This document shows, piece after piece, positions 6,885 through 9,436 of a stretch of 9,436 nt of DNA. Positions within the stretch are counted from its first letter, which is position 1. Each line of letters opens with the position of its first letter. The translations under genes and the position numbers were made by a program. The notes below the pieces were generated by a model. It searched no databases and had not been told where the DNA came from. It worked only from the letters and a program-made list of their open reading frames with translations. The DNA comes from Patescibacteria group bacterium (GTDB taxonomy: Bacteria > Patescibacteria > Microgenomatia > Levybacterales > UBA12049): the NCBI GenBank assembly GCA_023379465.1, contig JAMCTM010000002.1:1-9436 (forward strand), given 5' to 3'.

Positions 6885-7550
6885 CTATAAGGCTCCTTTA
6901 CCCGAAATCATGGCCCAGGGGGTTTTAAAAATAATACTCAAATCGTAAGAAATTGATCTTTCCCTAACATAGTTTGCATCCATTTCTATGCGTTTATCAA
7001 AATTAATCTCCGATCTTCCGGAAACCTGCCAAAAACCGGTGATGCCGGGCTTTACCGAGAGCACTATTTTAACGCTCTCCGCGGTATCGGGATATTTCTT
7101 CTGCTGTTCCCGCAATTCATCGGGATAATAAGCCCTTGGACCCACCAGGCTCATCTCTCCTTTCAAAACATTTATAAATTGAGGCATCTCGTCTAACGAA
7201 TGCTTGCGCAGGAATTTTCCAACCGTCGTAATCCTGGGATCATTTTTTAACTTATAACTTCCTTTTCTGTATTCATTAAAAAGCGCCGCGAATTTAGGAT
7301 TCTGGCGCAGGATTTCATGGGCGTTTGGAATCATTGATCTAAATTTATACATTTTAAAAAGTCTGCCGTTTTTGCCGACTCTTTCGGGGGTGTCGGCAAG
7401 AACCGGACCGGGAGAGTCAATAACTATGGCCAGGGCCACAATAATAAAGATCGGCAGAAAAAATAAGGACAAAAACAGGGAAAAAACAATGTCAATTGCC
7501 CTTTTTAGACATTCGTATAGGGGACTTTTCTTGATTTCTATGTACGGCAT
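6885..7550 (-). CDS. Polyprenyl-phosphate sugar-1-phosphate transferase (PglC/WcaJ family)
   Basis: This family moves a sugar 1-phosphate from a nucleotide sugar to undecaprenyl phosphate on the inner face of the membrane, starting glycan assembly. The 221-residue protein has a hydrophobic, probably re-entrant helix at about 18-45 ending in DSPGPV. After it come ERVGKNGRLFKMYKFRSM, the catalytic Asp-Glu pair in SLDEMPQ (D120, E121) with NVLKGEMSLVGPRA, and the C-terminal GITGFWQVSGRSEI. It is a minimal form: the extra N-terminal membrane helices and CoA-binding-like domain of full WcaJ/WbaP are absent. The sugar cannot be told from the sequence. It lies 31 bases after manC on the same strand and is probably in its operon. 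No Shine-Dalgarno is at a useful distance from the ATG. Confidence 0.94.
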   Translation of the reverse strand: MPYIEIKKSPLYECLKRAIDIVFSLFLSLFFLPIFIIVALAIVIDSPGPVLADTPERVGKNGRLFKMYKFRSMIPNAHEILRQNPKFAALFNEYRKGSYKLKNDPRITTVGKFLRKHSLDEMPQFINVLKGEMSLVGPRAYYPDELREQQKKYPDTAESVKIVLSVKPGITGFWQVSGRSEINFDKRIEMDANYVRERSISYDLSIIFKTPWAMISGKGAL

Positions 7551-7581
7551 ATATAAAACCCGCAGGCTCCGGGACTAAATC

Positions 7582-8673
7582 TTAGGTAAGATGTTCATGG
7601 GAAGTCCCGGCCAGCTTCTCGACAAATTTTTTAATCTTTGGAACAGAGGTCTTGGGACAAACCAAAACCACATCCTGCGTTGTTATCACCAGCATTTTAT
7701 CCAAATCTATGCCAACGCATAGCTTCTCCTTTGCATAATTAAACACCAAAGAATCCCTTGACTCCTCGAGCAGCACATTTCCCTTGGTAACGTTTTCCTC
7801 TTCTTTTCCGCTTAGGGCCTCTTTGAGTGCTTCCCATGCCCCAACATCGCTCCAGCCAAGATCGGCCGAGATAACATAAATGCTGTCCGTATCCATCTTC
7901 TGCAAAATGGCATCGTCAAAGCTGATCTTTTCCAAAGTTGAATAATGAGATTTAAGAATTTTTTCATAGTCCTGCCTTCCCCAGGCATCGGCGATTAATT
8001 TAAGCTTTTTGGACATAACCGGAGCAAGCGTTTCAAAAAGAGATTTTAGAAATAGAGGCGTTGTCACAAAATAACCAAGATTCCAGACATAATTCCTGTT
8101 ATTAAAAAAATAATTGGCGTCTTCGAGCTTGGGACGGTATATCAATCTTTTAAATCTGTAAAGATTTATGCTGTTGTTGTAAAAACTGCTTTTTAAACTT
8201 TTAAGTTCTATCCAGCCGATATTCTGATTGGCAAAGCGCGCCTTCTGGGCAATAAAAACAAAATTCGATTCTTTTTTTAAGACCCTGTCCTCCGCCATCG
8301 TCAGCACCTCACGAAACATTTGCGCATTCTTAACTAAATGATCGCTCCAAAGAATTGCCATGGGCTCTTTGGGATATCTTTCGCCTAGAATAAATGAAGC
8401 AAGACCTATGGCCGGCCCGACATCGCGCATCTCGGGCTCAAAGATAAAGTTTTCCCGCGGAATTTGGAAAAGCTGATTTCTTACTATATCCTCGTATCTT
8501 TTGCCTGTGGCGATAAATATATCATCCGGCTTAAATTGCGGGGTAAGTCTTTCAACCGTCTCCTGAAGGGTTGACTTATTATTGATTATCTTTTCAAACT
8601 GCTTAGGGCTGTTTTTGCGGGATAACGGCCAAAGCCGTGTTCCCACCCCTCCTGCAAAAATTACAATTTTCAT
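7582..8673 (-). CDS. manC: Mannose-1-phosphate guanylyltransferase
   Basis: The enzyme makes GDP-mannose from mannose 1-phosphate and GTP, the donor for mannose-containing glycans and the precursor of GDP-fucose and related sugars. Visible motifs: the nucleotide-binding FAGGVGTRLWPLSR (6-19) with SPKQF (22-26); FEPEMRDVGPAIGLAS (78-93); the metal-site motif WSDH (109-112); YVWNLGYF (195-202); and GWSDVGAWEAL (273-283). At 363 residues it is the single-function form and lacks the C-terminal phosphomannose isomerase domain of bifunctional ManC/AlgA. A short C-terminal tail probably forms the left-handed helix part. Its ATG lies two bases after the stop of the glycosyltransferase gene, so the two are translated from one mRNA. 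No phosphomannomutase gene is in the window. Confidence 0.95.
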   Translation of the reverse strand: MKIVIFAGGVGTRLWPLSRKNSPKQFEKIINNKSTLQETVERLTPQFKPDDIFIATGKRYEDIVRNQLFQIPRENFIFEPEMRDVGPAIGLASFILGERYPKEPMAILWSDHLVKNAQMFREVLTMAEDRVLKKESNFVFIAQKARFANQNIGWIELKSLKSSFYNNSINLYRFKRLIYRPKLEDANYFFNNRNYVWNLGYFVTTPLFLKSLFETLAPVMSKKLKLIADAWGRQDYEKILKSHYSTLEKISFDDAILQKMDTDSIYVISADLGWSDVGAWEALKEALSGKEEENVTKGNVLLEESRDSLVFNYAKEKLCVGIDLDKMLVITTQDVVLVCPKTSVPKIKKFVEKLAGTSHEHLT

Positions 8674-8675
8674 AT

Positions 8676-9436
8676 CTAACGAGGTTTAAAATTATAGTCC
8701 TTCGCTGTTTTTTCAAAAAAACCCATGAATTCTTTTTTAAACCTTTCAAAGGAAAACCTCTCGGCGCTTTTTAGACAATCTTTGCTATTATACCTTCTTT
8801 TATCAAAATTTTCCAAAACATTAATAAGCGATTGATCCTCCCGGTCAAAAAATTCCCCTGTTTTTCCTTCAAGAATAATTTCACGTGCTCCCCCTGCCCG
8901 AAGCGCTATAACCGGCGTGCCGTGAGATTGCGCCTCAACCATGACTAAGCCAAAATCCTCAACTCCTGGAAAGATAAGCGCCTGGGCATTTTTATAATAA
9001 AGTGAAAGCTCCTCTTCTGTCAAATAAGGCAGAAACTCAATGTTTCCACCCGCCATTTTTTTTAGCCTACCCTCCTCCGCCCCCTGGCCAACTATCTTTA
9101 GGCTCATCCCTAATTTGTTAAAAACCCTAATCACGGTATCTACCCTTTTATAGGCAACGAGCCTGGAGACAATCAGAAAATAGCGTTTAGCCTCCGATAA
9201 TTCAGCATTTAGCCTCCGGTTTCGCAGATGAACGCTAGAGGATAATGCCCAATCCATTAGATCTGCCGGGGGGTAGATCACCCTTGATTCACGCGAGTAG
9301 TACTTTTTAATTCTGCCCTGAACTTCTTTTGAAATCGCAAGATAGCAATCCGGTCTCTGCCCGGCTATTTTATCCCAAATTCGAAGATAAGAAATAATTG
9401 GTTTTGACAAAAACCGAAAAGCCGAATTTCTAAAAT
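8676..9436 (-). CDS. Family 4 glycosyltransferase (GT-B), 5' partial
   Basis: The reading frame has no stop up to the right edge, so the gene starts outside the window; a TTG at 9410 is only an internal Leu codon. About 253 residues are visible, the C-terminal two thirds of a typical 360-400-residue enzyme. From the segment YLRIWDKIAGQRPDCYLAIS it runs to VIYPPAD, the inter-domain region. Then comes the nucleotide-sugar-binding domain: IVSRLVAYKRVDTVI, LKIVGQGAEEGRLKKM, and the retaining GT4 signature EDFGLVMVEAQSHGTPVIA (the EX7E motif), followed by GGAREIILEGKTGEFF. The pattern resembles WbaZ-type enzymes, some of which are mannosyltransferases. Its two-base spacing to manC makes GDP-mannose a reasonable but unproven donor. 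It should work at the inner face of the membrane on a lipid-linked sugar. Confidence 0.92.
   Translation of the reverse strand, partial: FRNSAFRFLSKPIISYLRIWDKIAGQRPDCYLAISKEVQGRIKKYYSRESRVIYPPADLMDWALSSSVHLRNRRLNAELSEAKRYFLIVSRLVAYKRVDTVIRVFNKLGMSLKIVGQGAEEGRLKKMAGGNIEFLPYLTEEELSLYYKNAQALIFPGVEDFGLVMVEAQSHGTPVIALRAGGAREIILEGKTGEFFDREDQSLINVLENFDKRRYNSKDCLKSAERFSFERFKKEFMGFFEKTAKDYNFKPR

Noticed and set aside
7551..7573. Four-base GC stem (CCCG/CGGG) followed by TTTTATAT between manC and the sugar transferase gene
   Set aside because: The stem is only four pairs with a seven-base loop, too weak to call a terminator, and the genes look like one operon.
8691..8696. TATAAT on the minus strand just upstream of manC
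   Set aside because: No -35 box at proper spacing was found, and it lies inside the coding end of the glycosyltransferase gene, two bases from which manC starts.

Overview
The window holds eight protein-coding genes and no stretch longer than 300 bases without a gene. No rRNA, tRNA, CRISPR array, insertion sequence or integrase was seen. Several traits suggest a small-genome bacterium of the Candidate Phyla Radiation (Patescibacteria), perhaps the Microgenomates. These are moderately AT-rich DNA, a DUF4012 surface protein beside a small glycan cluster, a shortened RecO next to a single-chain glycyl-tRNA synthetase, almost no Shine-Dalgarno sequences, and tightly packed genes. This placement is inference; no marker gene is present to prove it.

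Left end, plus strand (2-1117): the 3' part of a gene whose start lies outside the window. Its product joins a kinase-like catalytic segment (HipA / actin-fragmin-kinase style) to an HD phosphohydrolase-type domain. It converges on the rest of the window, where all genes are on the minus strand. The 95-base convergent gap holds an AT-rich hairpin and a T tract that may end the minus-strand transcript.

Minus strand, from right to left in transcription order: a family-4 glycosyltransferase (cut by the window edge), a mannose-1-phosphate guanylyltransferase and a polyprenyl-phosphate sugar-1-phosphate transferase form a compact glycan cluster. ManC would make GDP-mannose, the PglC/WcaJ-type enzyme would load the first sugar phosphate on the lipid carrier, and the glycosyltransferase would add a sugar. 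A membrane-anchored extracellular DUF4012 protein follows, under a near-consensus promoter, with recO directly behind it. Then come glycyl-tRNA synthetase, with its own promoter, and a divergent amidophosphoribosyltransferase (PurF-like), with a third promoter.

The most unusual signals are these. First, the kinase-like/HD fusion. Second, two promoters (for DUF4012 and glyS) placed so that the predicted first transcribed base is the A of the ATG, which implies leaderless mRNAs. Third, an orphan PurF-like enzyme that keeps the catalytic Cys and four cysteines matching the iron-sulfur ligands of Bacillus PurF, yet has a changed NRYxxRTF motif and an insertion next to the PRPP loop.
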